64,000 bases of DNA, taken from Ianthella basta. Lineage: Eukaryota > Porifera > Demospongiae > Verongiida > Ianthellidae. Shown piece after piece: positions 1 to 11,933 of the stretch. The first letter of the stretch is position 1; each line of letters starts with the position of its first letter. The position numbers were made by a program, and so were the translations under genes. Where the stretch lies: NCBI GenBank assembly GCA_964019415.1, contig OZ025874.1:5249092-5313091 (forward strand), in the 5' to 3' direction. The notes under the pieces are model-generated. The model saw nothing but the letters and a program-made list of their open reading frames with translations, was not told the DNA's origin and did no database searches.

Positions 1-173
1 GACATAACAACCTCTAAAATTAGAGCTCTTTTGTAATCAGGACACTTGAGCTCTGCCCCAAGGTGTCCAGAATAGAGAGGTGTCACTGTACAATCGTACA
101 GTATGTAGGTGCTGACAGGTGTAACTGACCATCCACATAGTGCTCATGAGGTGTATGCCCTCCATCCATGTAG

Positions 174-3100
174 GTAATTGGCAAGAAGAAAGCTGCTACA
201 CAACCTTACTATGAAACATTCATGAGAGAAGGACAAAAGCTGGGCGACGTTGCATCATCTAAGGATAAGAAGAAGCAGGTCAAGCAACAGACAGAGCAGT
301 ACCACACAAGGTGGCTGCAGATTGTAGATTCGCACAACAGCCTTGATACTGAATGCCAGGAGTTGAAGCGACGATTTCAGACCTACTTGGACAACTTGCT
401 TGCCATGGCTGTGTGGTTGTATGACACTTGGTCCAAGTTAATGCCCAATGAAGAGCCTCTTCAAGTCACCTCCGTTGCTAATGGAGATGGTACTGGTGAT
501 CAATGGTCTTTAGTGAAAGCAGCGGAAGAAAGTCTCCCTGTGCGGAAATCTAATGTTACTGCTCTACAGGAAGAAGGTGCTATTTGGGCTCAATTGCCAC
601 TGCTCGATGAGTCCTATGTTGGGAGGTTTCCCGAGGCCTTTGTGGTAGACGTTTCTCCGAGCCACCAGACTTCCCCACCACTATTCCAGGATGGTTTGGG
701 CAAGCTACAACAGAAGCTGTCTGACCTTGAGCAGCTCATTGCCATGTTTAGGCTCATTTGGGATGCTTCACACACTCTGGATGTGATCTTGCAATGGATC
801 ACAGGACGGGAGACTCAGTGTGGCACTTACCTTTCAATGGCACCTACACAGGACACACAAACGGGCAGACAGTGTCTTCAGGAATTGGAGGTACGTATGT
901 GAGTTATTTGTCCCTTTTGCAGATTGATGTATACACGCATTGTATGGTGGTTAGAGGGTATAAGAGATAAGAGTATGTATGTACATTTTGGCATAGTAAC
1001 ATGTCACTTGCAGGCATGGTACTTAGCCTCGTAAATAATCATAAATAGTAAGGTGTGAATATCATTACTAGGACCAGGGCACGCTTTTGAGCAGAGGGGG
1101 ACAATCACAGAGACATTACTATGCTAAAGCAGACCTGCAGTGATTTATCTGATACCAGTGCTCCTAGCCAATACAGTGGAACCTGTCTCAGATGGTCACT
1201 GTGTTAGACAGCCACCTCACTAAAACAGCCAGGCTCCCTGCCTAAATTGGCGCTAAAGCATTGAAATCTACTTCTGTAGAGCAGCCTCCTCTCTATAAAG
1301 GCCAGTTAGAACTGACCCAAAGATGGCTGTCATAGACAGGTTCCACTGTACCCTGAAAAGACATGGTTGATATGGTATGACTAAAATGGCTAGCTTAAGA
1401 ATGTACAAATAAGGAAAACTGTAATGTAGGCTCTGCATGTTGCTGTGATTCTGATGCTCTGTGATAGCTGATTCTCTTCAGTGCAGTACCATGGCAGTTA
1501 TGTGCATCCCTGGACCCCTAAATATCATGTGACCATATGTCTCTTTTCACATGGGCAGAAGAAGCTAATTTGGTGCATATACTATACATGGGCGCTTAAA
1601 CTGGTTTCTGAACTATTTTAAGTGGCCAAACTGGTGGTATATTGCTGTCATACTGTGTTACTGTAATTTATGTGTACACAATGAAGCTTATGTTGTGTAT
1701 GACTTCGTACATAACTATGTCAAAGTGCTTTCCACACTGCTGTCTTCCAGTGTCTTGCACAAGACCTCTCAGGCAAGGCCAAGGAAAAAGAGAAAGCACT
1801 TTCCAAGGCACAGCAGATCCTGCATAAGACAGGACCCAAGCAAGGGGAGGAAGTCAGCAGGAGGGCCAGTGTTGTTGTTGCTGCTTGGACGAGAGTACAC
1901 GAGGGCTGCAAGACAGCAAAGTCTGTTCTGCAAGAGTACCTGCCTAAGGTACGTGTGTTTACAGTAATGCACAGTGTGCTGGCATGTAATGCTTCTGTAT
2001 CAGTGAGGTTGATGCATGGATCATTCCCCTTCATCAGATGGAAAGTGTGTGGGACAAAATTGAGCAGTGTGAGAAGCGTCTGAATGAAATGGAGTGCAAC
2101 AGCTCTGGAGTCACACAACTAGACCAGGTTGACAGTGCCATGCACAGTAATACATTGAAGATTCTAAGCAGTGCTTGTGTTTGCTTGATTAATTTTCATA
2201 CTTCCAGTGCTGAAGTGATTTCACAGCAGCTTGAATTTTAATATTGTACAGATTCATTACCACATTGTAATACTTCAGGTGGGGGGACCACTCATCAATT
2301 CCTCCCACTTTAACTTGAGTTTTGATATATGAATGTTTGTACTTGCATGTGTACCTGTATAAATGGTACTTGCTAGATCTGTATTATTCCCTTTATGCAG
2401 ACAATTGCTCAAACATTGTCAGACGTTAAACAGTCTGTGAGCAGCATCCGGGCTCAGTGGCAGCAACTAACCAAGTCCTATCCGTCACTGAGGGATTCAG
2501 TTCTATCTGTCAATGACCCGAGTGGGAAACCTGCATTTGATGCTGAGGGTAGGATTAGAGCTATTGAAGAGCGGCTCAAATCTCTTCAATCTTGGCTGCA
2601 AAATCAAAAGGAAGGTGCAGATAAAAGGGATACTGATTTGCAGAAGTTCAAAGATGACTTTCAGAGGCTCTTCAAATGGTTCCAGTGGGCCAGGGATGCC
2701 ACTATCCCAGAAGCTCGGCCAGACTTTTCCACGTCATCCCTGATGGAGCAGCTGCAAGAGCTAGCTGTAAGCACATGGTAGACTATACAGTGAAGAGCTA
2801 GGTGCTGCAAGCCTAGAATGATGACCATGCTGCCCTAGTAGATAGCAGTAGCACATTATACGTAGCAAGTGTGGAATTTGAGACTAAGGATCCTGTTAAT
2901 ATATACGCTAATTTTTAATGTCTGGATTGGGAAATGGGGGACAGGTGAAATCAATGCCTGGACCACTAATGAAGGTCCTAGCTTCTGTTCAGACCAATCC
3001 AAGAGCTGTACCCACCAATCAAAAAGTATCTTCACAGCTCTCTTGTCCTTTTGCTCCTTCCTCTCCTGAATTAGTGTCTGCTGTGGGGGCGAGTGGTTAC

Positions 3101-4450
3101 AAATGCTCTCAAGCTGCTTGCATATTGCCCTGTATCTGCTTTGCACATATGATGCTAAGTGCATGCTACAATGATTGATGGTTTATTACCCTTGCTTCCA
3201 TGCAGAAATTTGAAGACACTCTGGTGGTGAAGCAACAGGAGATCCCTCCACTGCAAGATAGGGCTGAGCTTCTCTCCCAAACTGAGATGATTCCTCCTCT
3301 CCTCCGCCTCTCGACTGAGGTGGAAGCAAAGTGTACCAACAGGAAGCAGTTTCTAGGTCATTTATTGTTGCAGTATGATGGTAGTGTAAATGCCTGCAAT
3401 TTGGTGTGATGTATTTCCATGTGTATAGCAAACATGGGCATGAATGTACGTACAGTGTTTTTATCTGAGACACAGCACATTTCATGGGCATGACAGACTG
3501 TTGAGTGTGAACTGTGCAATACATGTGTAATAGCTGAATGCTGTACCTACAATGTTCTTTGTTCTTGTCTGCAGAGAGCCTGAAAAACCGCTGGAAGGCC
3601 CTCCTTGCCACTGCTGAAGCACTTTTACACTGGACCAAGGAGACTAGGGAGAAGTTGTCTGGAGAGATTGCTGACAAAGACAGCTATGGAGTAGAAGATC
3701 ACCTGGACAGTTGTGAGGTAACGCTATGGGATGAGTATGGAGGTCCCTTAGTAGCTATTTGGACACTAAGGGTGCCATAAATATTCTAAGAATTGAAAAT
3801 CTAAAGTTCGCAAACTTCCAGCGATTTTGCCTTGACCCGCTCCAAAAATTTGATTTATTGGCCTTTTCTAAAGTTCAGGAAAGCCTCTAATTTTGGCAAG
3901 GGCAAGGTTATCTTGCCATTAATTTAATCTCCATGCTTGAAGAAATGGTAACAAAGGCTAGATATCTCACGAGGTAAGTCTTATAGGTGGCCAGCAACAT
4001 ATCCTTCAGTGCAAGTTACAGCGACGGCTTTCCTGTCATTAGAATTCTCTTCCTTGGCAAACACATGAACACTTCTCCAATACTGGGGTTCCACACCTTG
4101 TAGACATGATATCCACTAATATCGTAAGATACTGTCACAAAGAAAACGCCAATGATACAAAGCCTTCCTAACAAGTCTTTCGAGTTAAAATACTCGTGGG
4201 GCGCTGGGGTGTAAACTCGAACTACTTGCTAGCAATCTCTACATGAATGTTCAGTAGTTCAAAAAGTTTGGGATACAGCAATGCTGATGGCCTGAAATAT
4301 ACATTGAGATGCAATAGACTGTTGGGTTTGCAAGAGTTTCAAATCACCAGACCAGCCTGTCATCCAATGAAAGCACCTCTGCCACACACACAAACAAACA
4401 AACACACACACACACACACTGAACATGTACACACACACAAACACATGCGT

Positions 4451-4542
<92 letters not shown>

Positions 4543-7500
4543 ACCACACACAGAATGAGAGAGGGGAAAGACACAGAGCGTTAGCTAGCAAGGTGTGTTG
4601 TAAATGGAGGAACATTTCAGCACATGTTACCTGACCGTGGCATAATTTCGATTCCTCCAGGAGTACTAACTTTTGCACACTTTGGTCCTATGATTTCCTG
4701 AAGTGCGCCGCGCTGTTCTGCTGTCTCAGGCCCCGTTTACATTAAAACGTTTTTGCCTGTATCCGTAGCAATTCTGCTGCGTTTGCACCTTCTGTTTACA
4801 TGCAAACGACGAAAACGATTTGGTAAACGGATGTTTTCAAAAACGGAGACCTAAGTGGAGCTGTTCGAAAACGGTATTGTATCATACGTGTGTAAACGGG
4901 TGAAAACGGTTCTTTTTAGCTTCGGTTGTCTTCGAGGCGTACCAGAATGTCGCTAACTGAAAGGAAAAATACTTTTTCAGTGGTCTTAGGCCTTACTTCC
5001 AGCGTTTTAGTGTTTTGCGCCCCTTTCGCCTCCTTGTATTCCAGCGAATTTGTATCAATGTAAACGGTACGAATACGGAACGCTTTCCACAGCAACTGCT
5101 CCGTATACGAATGAAAACGTTTTAATGTAAACAGGGCCTCAATGAACTTCATGAGGGTAGCTAGTTTCTCATCATGCGCAATATCAGGCTTTTCGGTTGA
5201 AAATCAAGCCAATTCATCCAAGGAACCTCATTGCGTTGGTATATTATAATGAACAAATGGTTCTAAGCCTGCTTTCACCATTTAAAAGTACTACGCAATA
5301 GAGGAAGCTTAAATGTAGTAAGTCAATAGCAACTCATCTCACAGCACTGCCATTTTAGAATGCCCGTCGCTCGCTCGCTTTGGAGCTATGTCTCGCATGA
5401 GAGTCTTTCAATAGGCTTCTTACTAGTATTACCGTGTAAAGACATACCTGTGTCCTAATTTCGTTTGATAAACAGACGGCGGAATGCGAACACAGATGAT
5501 TGCGAGCCTTGTAAAGCGTAGACCTTGAGCGTCACCATCTTGAATTGCCCGAGATTTACATACATACATACATAGTCCATTTTGAACATGAAGCAATGCG
5601 AAAACCTAGAAGTGAAAACAATATAGGGGCCTTCGCCTCCGCCGCCCCAAAAATGGCGGCAGAGAACGCTCCAATTTCGTAAGAAGACAGCAAAGAAGAT
5701 CATATTGCCTCCTAAATTTCAAAAGGTAAGATTTGAAATGCAAAAAAAAATCACAATTTTTTAGAATATTTATGGTATATGTGTGTTTGTGACCCTGTGC
5801 ATGGTAGTGCTGTGTACTGACTGTATGACTCCTTGCTTAGAGACTCTGTTTATTTCCCTAGGTTTTTGTCTATCCTCTGAACAAGGCCGTCTATAAGTTA
5901 TGTTTTGACATATCTTTCACTTTCACCATTATACTTTAGAACTTGCAACAGTCTGCTTCAAAGAAATCAGTTGAGTTTGGCCAGTTCGAAGGCGTTGCTC
6001 TCAGCTTTGTGGAGGAGGTCAGAAGGGAGGCCTGGGACAGTGAGGTGGTCACTACAAAGAATGCAGAGGTGCAGCAAAGTAGATCCTCACTGTTGGATTT
6101 CATTGATGAGACTCAAGTTGAGTTGAAGACTATAGCCGACAGGCTGAAGGTAAATGTACAAAAACTGTCAAGTTGTTGCTATCCCTTTGTAGCTGTATTT
6201 GAATGATGGCTAATCAGCCAGTTTCATGGAGCAAAGTTTAGAACGTCACACTTGATTTATGTACCAATGGCACACACTGTTATGGTACAGCTGTTCTGGC
6301 CACAGCAGCATGATAGCTATGTTGTTTGTTCCTACATTGTCATCAGAGCTATTATTTACAGTTTGTTGTACATATGCTTATGGTTAACATTAAAGGAAAA
6401 TGTGTGCATTATTCTTGTTATTGCATGCGTTTTTGATCTCCTCGTATGGTCAACCATGCATTGTCTCTTTATTGCACTCACCCTCGGCGCTTCATGCCCT
6501 TGGGACTCAAGCAATAAAAACGCCAATGTATAGCTGACTATACAATAACTATTGCTATTTGCATTTATTTACACTGCAGTATGTGCGGCATGCTAGTTTT
6601 ATGGAGTGCATGTCTGTAATCGGCTCCCATTTTGTTTTATTATTCCACTTAGGATTTGCAGCGAATTATCACTGAGAAGCAAGCTTGGCTTAAGGATGTT
6701 TCCAAGCGGTGTGGCCAGTGGCGTCCATGCTTGGGTGATGTCAGGATTGTACAATCAGAACTAGACATGGCAAAGGAACTGCTAGCAGAGGCATGCGCAC
6801 ATGATGATACCATCAAGCAGCTCAGAGACAATGAGGACTTTGTGGTAGAGTACAGCAAACCAAGTGAAAGAAAGCCAGCAAAGGATGCTATTGCGGTGAG
6901 CATGCTTGCAGAGTTCACCTTGTACAGTCACTGGACCTAGCACTGCAGTATCAACCACTGATCTGATTAACGTACTGTAATTCATTCATAGAGCTGTGCT
7001 TATGATTTTCACAAAGAATTGCACACTATGCACAGTAGCCCATGGCTAAAGATTTCCTACTCACATTCAGTTTGTAGAATAGACTGCACAGTTTAGGCTG
7101 TCCAGTCTGTACATCTGGTTCAACCCGTTATGCTAAATTTGTGTTCACTTGCTTGTCCCAAAGTGTATAAGAGCATTTTCAGTGTGGAAAACAGTATTCC
7201 ATGCACACATTGAACCTGACTGAGTTTGAAGCGCTGTAGGAAAGATTGTACATGCTGGGCTAATGTTTGTGGTGAAAATTGATTGCAACTTGTAAAATGC
7301 ACTATAGAGTGCAATTCAACTAATGTTTGTGGTGAAAATTGATTGCAACTTGTAAAATGCACTATAGAGTGCAATTCAACTAATGTTTGTGGTGAAAATT
7401 GATTGCAAATTGTAAAAGCACTATAGAGTGCAATTCAACGCCTGAAAATATTAATCAGTAAACGACAAGTGGAGTGGTTGCTATTGCCACTGTATAAGGA

Positions 7501-10500
7501 TTGCTATAGCATGGGGTACTTGAGACACCTGAACTTGTGTGAGCACAGTTTCAACATGCTTGTCATATGAACAGAATTCTGGTTTGTAGCATTTCTCTTC
7601 TGTGTGCATAGTAGTGCTATTAATGATGGATTAAAACCAACTTTCTGCAGGACATTTCCCGGCAGCATGCTGATCTGAAGCAACTCCTTCAAGACAAAGT
7701 GGCTCAGTGCCAAACTGCCCTGCCACTATGGCAGAGCTTTGCAGCTACCACCACTGAACTCACAAGGTGGATGGAAGAGAAGGAGAAGCTACTGTCTTCT
7801 CCTTCAGTGATGCCTTCTCTTAGCGGCAGTGAGGAGGATGGGAAGGCAGAATGTATCAAGTCTGTGCAGAGTGAGCTAGTGGAGGGAAAAGACAGGCTGG
7901 AGCTGTTAAAGACACTTGAGGGTATGGACGTGTGTACATTGGAACACTGTGCAGTGTCCTGTGCATGGTTGGTGCATGTGTGTGTCTGTGTTTGTTGACC
8001 AGTTCATACCTCCATTTACTCTCTTCAGCTGACCTCACTAAGGTGTGTGACTTGGAGGAAGACAGGAGTTATATTGCCAAGAGGTGTGCTGACATGAGAG
8101 CACACTATGATCACCTAATGAAGAAGGCCAGGGATGCCTTGGCACTTTGCAGCATTTGTGAATGGCTGAGGCAACTGCAGTACTATGTTCAGCAGCACAG
8201 GTATGTACAAAGTGGTTCCTTTGTTGTTTCTCCAGGTGTACTTAGAGTGGCTTCTCGTCATAGCCATGTACTGTATGTAGATGTCTGTGTGTAAATGGCA
8301 GCACTCATGGCCCTTCTGTACTAAGGTGGAAGTCATCTTTGTTACCATGTATACTCAATCCTCCCGTATCCGGGCACCTTGGGACTAGGCACTGCCTGTA
8401 ACTCAGATATGACCAGAAGTCAGAACACTCATGCATCACATGTGTTACACATGTACATGTACAGTACCTCATTCTAGGTACCAGCGTGGAATTCTTATTT
8501 TCTCACATAAAAGGCATTGTACTGTTTGTTACATTAACACGAAGGGCCTGGGGACGAGGCTAGACTCATGGCAACTGTTGAGGAGCACAATATATTTATT
8601 ATAGCATTCATTGGGGGAATCACTGGACTGTGAGTGAGGTTGGTGACGGCCTGGATGTCCTGCATTCTTTCACCTCGTGTATTGATCCATTTGTATGACC
8701 ATGATTGTATATCATTGAGATGAATTCCAATTTCTAATGTATGGAAATGTAGTGGTATTAGCAATAACTGTTAAGAGGGGGCGGTTGCTTTCAGTTAGCC
8801 ACAGCAGAGGCAATAGGTCAAAATTAATGGTAATTTCTGGATATAACACCAAAACTGTGTTCATACCCTACAATCATTCTTCTTCTTTTCCCATCCAGAT
8901 CCCTTCCCTCCCCACCTGCCATGCCTGGGCCTGAGCTGGAGAAGAGACACAAAGCACTGGTTGATGACAGTAAGTCATTGGTGCAGCAGACTCAGACTGC
9001 CTTGAAGAGCTTGAGAAAGGCGGTTCAGGCAGCACAGAAAGGTGGAACCTTAGTAAGTGAATTTTTATAATTCGGTTAGTCTCCTTTTGCAATGCCGTTG
9101 GCTATGGTGATCTGGTTAAGCTAGCCACCTGGTAACAAATGTCGGTATATCATCAATTCTTGTTATTTTACATTGAACAAATTTAAAATTTTATTCTACT
9201 CCAGCCCTCTCTTCTCATCTGATAGAAAGTAGGTGTGTCACATTACTACTTAAGCTTGTTACAACCTCTTATGTGCACTTAATTGTCTGAACTTATTTGT
9301 ACCATCACTTCCACTTATCTCACATTGTGTCACTTTTTGCTGTTTGTATATGGTGTAGATCGTGCCTGAAGTTCAGCAGGCAGTGGACACTGCTACTGCG
9401 GATGCTGAGCAGCTCCCTGCAGCTGCAAAGTCCTGGAGAGATGACCTTGGAAACAGGTACAATGCTTGGACTCAGTTCAGGGAAGGACTGGGACAGTACA
9501 TCCAGTCTGCCACTGACTTGAGCTCTCGAGTGGAGACTGAGATTAATGCTCGACCAATTGGGGTCTTCCTTGATGATTTGGAGGCATTCAAGCAGGAGCT
9601 AGAGGTGAATATGTGCTAAACAGTTGCACTGCTTTCTGTTCTCTAACCACCAGTTCACTCCTGTGACATTCAGCAGAAATTTATATGTGAAATGCCTTTA
9701 GTCTCTGTATTCTCCATCTGCATGTTTTGTAATTATTGCAGACAATGATCTCTCAGACACAAGCAGCACAGAAGGGCCTTCCACCTCTCCAAAAATCTAC
9801 TGACAGTTTCCTCTTTGGTGATAGCCAACCAGTTAAGGAGCTCCAAGACACTTTCTCTTCAGCCGTTCGTCAGCAGAAGGAAACAGCAGACTGCCTTAAT
9901 GTGTACCTGGACAGGGTTGCCTCTTGGGAGGAGTACTTTGACCTACTGGATGAAGCACTGGGATGGTTTAATCCATTCAAACAGGTTGCTGAAGGTGACA
10001 TTGATGAATTTAGGGAAGTAGAAGAGTCTCTAACTGAACCCATCAGGGTAAAGCTACAGGTAGGATACAATCATGTGAAGTGACTGCTATGAATTTGTAA
10101 ACAGGTGTGTGATTATTTATGTACTATGTGCTCCATCAATGCTGCCTGTACAATTGACTGTGGATCCGCACATGTGCACACGTGCACTGTACTGGCCACT
10201 GTTAAGTATGATGAAACACATCTGCTAGTGACGCGTTAATTTTTAATCTATTCTGTCCTGTGCATGTTACTCTGCTCAGGAGCACATCTCAGTCATGGAT
10301 GCCAAGCGTGGTATGGTATATGACCTTAGGGGCTTCCCTCTGCCTATTGTTGATGTTCAGGCAGAGAAAGAGTCAGTGCAGAACATTGTGCACCAGAGGG
10401 ATGAGCTTGGTGAGTGGCTATAAACTGAGTACATTATTCAGAAACTAGAAAGCAATTTCTACTACAATAGTAAGGATGTAGGGATGGCATGAAAAGGACA

Positions 10501-11933
10501 GAAACAGGTAAATGCTGCTACACAGCAAAGCATTAACAATGGCCCCCACATTGGATGGTGTTACATTGTTGCATGTAGGGACCATTGTTAATGGTTCACT
10601 GTGTGGCAGCATTTACTTGTTTCTGTCCTTTAATGCCATCCCTACATCCTCACTATTGTTGTAAAAATATTTATTATTTTTAGTTTCTGTACTTTTTATA
10701 GTGTGTAGCTAAGCTGTAGCCATTAGGATATACAAACCCACAAACATAAGACATTGGTGCAGGTGTTGGGCCTTACTTCTGTAATCCTGGAGCTCAAGGT
10801 GTGGGCTAGCACCTAGGTTCCGTGCTAACCCATCAAAATGAATGCAGAAACGGCGACCGACAGCCAACTGTGCAGTAATTTGTAATGGCTGGAAATGCAC
10901 AGCCACAAATGTACTTCAAATGGTGCTCAAGCTAATTTGGCCAGGGCTAGCCAGGTATGCACCTATTAAATGGACATACGACGGTGTTGTGAGGTTATTG
11001 AATTAAATTTGAAGGAGGACTAGGCGAAATTATAGAATGATACCCACAAACACAGCTACTGTATGTGGATTGACTGTATACCTAATCTTTGGGCCAACTT
11101 GTAGTTTTTCTAGAACTTTGTTACATGATCTGTTGCCTCTCCTCCCTTGTTCCCTATAGTTGAGGAATATAAGCAGCTGAGAAGTAGACTGATGGTTGCC
11201 CCCCGTGACAAAGGAGAGCCACTGTGAGGCACTTTACAAGAAACATTATGGCAGCAAGCATAATTTGGAAAACATTAATTTAACACAACAGATGTTTGAG
11301 CTGAGCGTTGGTCTGGACTGTGATAATTAGTATACAGTGGAAATGGCTTGTGGATCTGGCACATTACTATTTATTTTGTGAACTAGCTGCCACCAATTTT
11401 CACCGTTTGTAGCTTCTAGTCATTAGCACTATGCAGTTGCTCATGTAAATCTACCGGTGGATTAGTGGATTCTTATGTGCTTTGAACCTAGGACCAACTC
11501 AACTCAAGATAGTTGACTCTACACTGCACACAAGAATCTGTTGTTCCAGTACTGTTTCACTTGATGAGAGTGCCTTGCATGCCACTCGTCCTTGGCTAGC
11601 TAGTATGTACATGTTCAGATAAGCAGTGATGCACTTTGTATTATTGCTAACATTGCTGGAGTATGTATGTATACAGTATATATGTATGTATGTATGTATA
11701 GTGTTATGTATGAATTCGTGTTGTAGCTACATATGTAGTTGAGCATGTTTCTTCTTCCCATTCCACTTTACAGGGAGCCACAACCATGTCTCACCTGCGG
11801 ACGGCTGCTGCTGCTAATTCTCCTCCTCTTCCTCTTTCTCATCCTGGCCCTATACTTGGTATTGTCATGGCTACATGCCACATGCCACTCCTGCTCTGGC
11901 TTCATGTACTATGTACCACATATGGTCTATTGA
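174..11933 (+). CDS. Nesprin-like spectrin-repeat protein with C-terminal KASH-like tail anchor (5' end outside window)
   Basis: Sixteen exons join without a phase conflict: 174-890, 1751-1948, 2038-2127, 2401-2766, 3206-3356, 3575-3717, 5940-6149, 6653-6895, 7651-7921, 8029-8200, 8899-9052, 9359-9604, 9742-10059, 10280-10409, 11160-11223, 11774-11933. They total 3633 bases, 1210 residues in this window. The first exon opens in frame after an AG, so the start lies upstream. Most of the protein is helical with Trp-rich spectrin-repeat signatures, for example LPLWQSF...ELTRWMEEKEKLL. Residues about 1169-1191 form one Leu-rich membrane span, followed by a 19-residue tail with two cysteines (CHSC) and the stop. 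Spectrin rod plus membrane span plus short C-terminal tail is the plan of nesprins, which anchor in the outer nuclear membrane and bind SUN proteins in the perinuclear space. The tail does not end in the usual PPPX, so KASH identity is inferred; another tail-anchored coiled-coil protein is possible. The gene is convergent with the P450. Confidence 0.68.
1174..1348. mobile_element. Short TA-flanked MITE (Tigger-like ends)
   Basis: 175 bases with inverted ends CAGTGGAACCTGTCT and AGACAGGTTCCACTG, flanked by TA on both sides. The TA duplication and the CAGTGGAACC start resemble Tigger/pogo miniature elements. A related shorter element sits at 17235-17337 and 42906-43009. It lies in a nesprin intron. 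Confidence 0.8.
4383..4540. repeat. (CA)n microsatellite
   Basis: Alternating CA for over 100 bases, with a short interruption near 4430-4455, in a 2.2-kb nesprin intron (3718-5939). The open frames across it are repeat artefacts. Confidence 0.97.
4739..5138. mobile_element. 400-bp MITE with 3-bp TSD (Harbinger-type ends)
   Basis: Inverted ends GGCCCCGTTTACATTAAAAC and GTTTTAATGTAAACAGGGCC, flanked by TCA at 4736-4738 and 5139-5141. A 3-bp duplication and GGCC...GTTTACA ends fit PIF/Harbinger miniature elements. Part of its interior (GGAACGCTTTCC...CTCCGTATACGAA) resembles sequence just upstream of the P450-type exon 1 at 37275-37315 and 63512-63552. Confidence 0.78.
5500..5650. repeat. Dispersed repeat (GTAGACCTTGAGCG...) in nesprin intron
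   Basis: The stretch containing GTAGACCTTGAGCG, CATCTTGAATTGCCC and GTGAAAACAATATAGGGG is shared with 21195-21303 (P450 intron, copy A), 48131-48235 (copy B) and, reversed and partial, about 12860-12910. It is a dispersed repeat of unknown class, not a gene. Confidence 0.6.
7261..7438. repeat. Three-unit 60-bp tandem repeat in nesprin intron
   Basis: Two identical 60-base units (7261-7320, 7321-7380) and a third with one substitution and one deletion (7381-7438), each beginning TAATGTTTGTGGTGAAAATT. Both inverted nesprin copies have only one unit (near 33040-33095 and 58770-58830), so the array expanded in this copy or contracted in the others. Confidence 0.95.
8353..8575. mobile_element. 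Remnant of nested Tigger and 9-bp-TSD elements in nesprin intron
   Basis: TACTCAATCCTCCCGTATCC at about 8353 is the right end of the Tigger element seen complete at 30110-32117. From about 8540, CGAAGGGCCTGGGGACGAGG is the end of the element at 29243-29969, followed by GACTCATGG, which is its 9-bp flank. About 2.7 kb that separates these two ends in the inverted copies is missing here. So this nesprin copy once had both insertions and lost their interiors in one deletion. Confidence 0.8.
10466..10664. mobile_element. About 200-bp inverted-repeat MITE
   Basis: Left arm AGTAAGGATGTAGGGATGGC with GACAGAAACAGGTAAATGCT; right arm is the complement, AGCATTTACTTGTTTCTGTC ... GCCATCCCTACATCCTCACT. 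The arms pair over about 80 bases around a small centre. A second full member is at about 22312-22513; partial members are at 14640-14740, 23385-23525, 40320-40405 and 48895-49025. It lies between the last nesprin exons. Confidence 0.75.
10665..11159. other. Nesprin intron without further features
   Basis: Between the MITE and the exon at 11160 I see no coding or repeat signal beyond a polypyrimidine-rich acceptor (CTCCCTTGTTCCCTATAG). Confidence 0.6.
11774..11933 (+). CDS. KASH-like terminal exon of the nesprin-like gene (short-tail form)
   Basis: Last exon of the gene above, after a CAG acceptor at 11771-11773. The preceding exon ends CT at 11223 before GTGAGG; CT plus the first G here gives Leu and keeps the frame. 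It encodes about ten residues with two cysteines, a membrane span of about 23 hydrophobic residues, and the tail HATCHSCSGFMYYVPHMVY. Compared with the second copy of this exon (38601-38772), 12 bases are missing near the end, so the tail is shorter and its last residues differ. The extreme C-terminus is what SUN proteins grip in known KASH peptides, so this difference may matter. Confidence 0.6.

Noticed and set aside
4247..4678. Open frames of Cys-Val or Thr-His repeats on both strands
   Set aside because: They are translations of the (CA)n microsatellite, not genes.
5455..5703. 82-codon minus-strand ORF in a nesprin intron
   Set aside because: It coincides with a dispersed repeat also present near 21200 and 48150.
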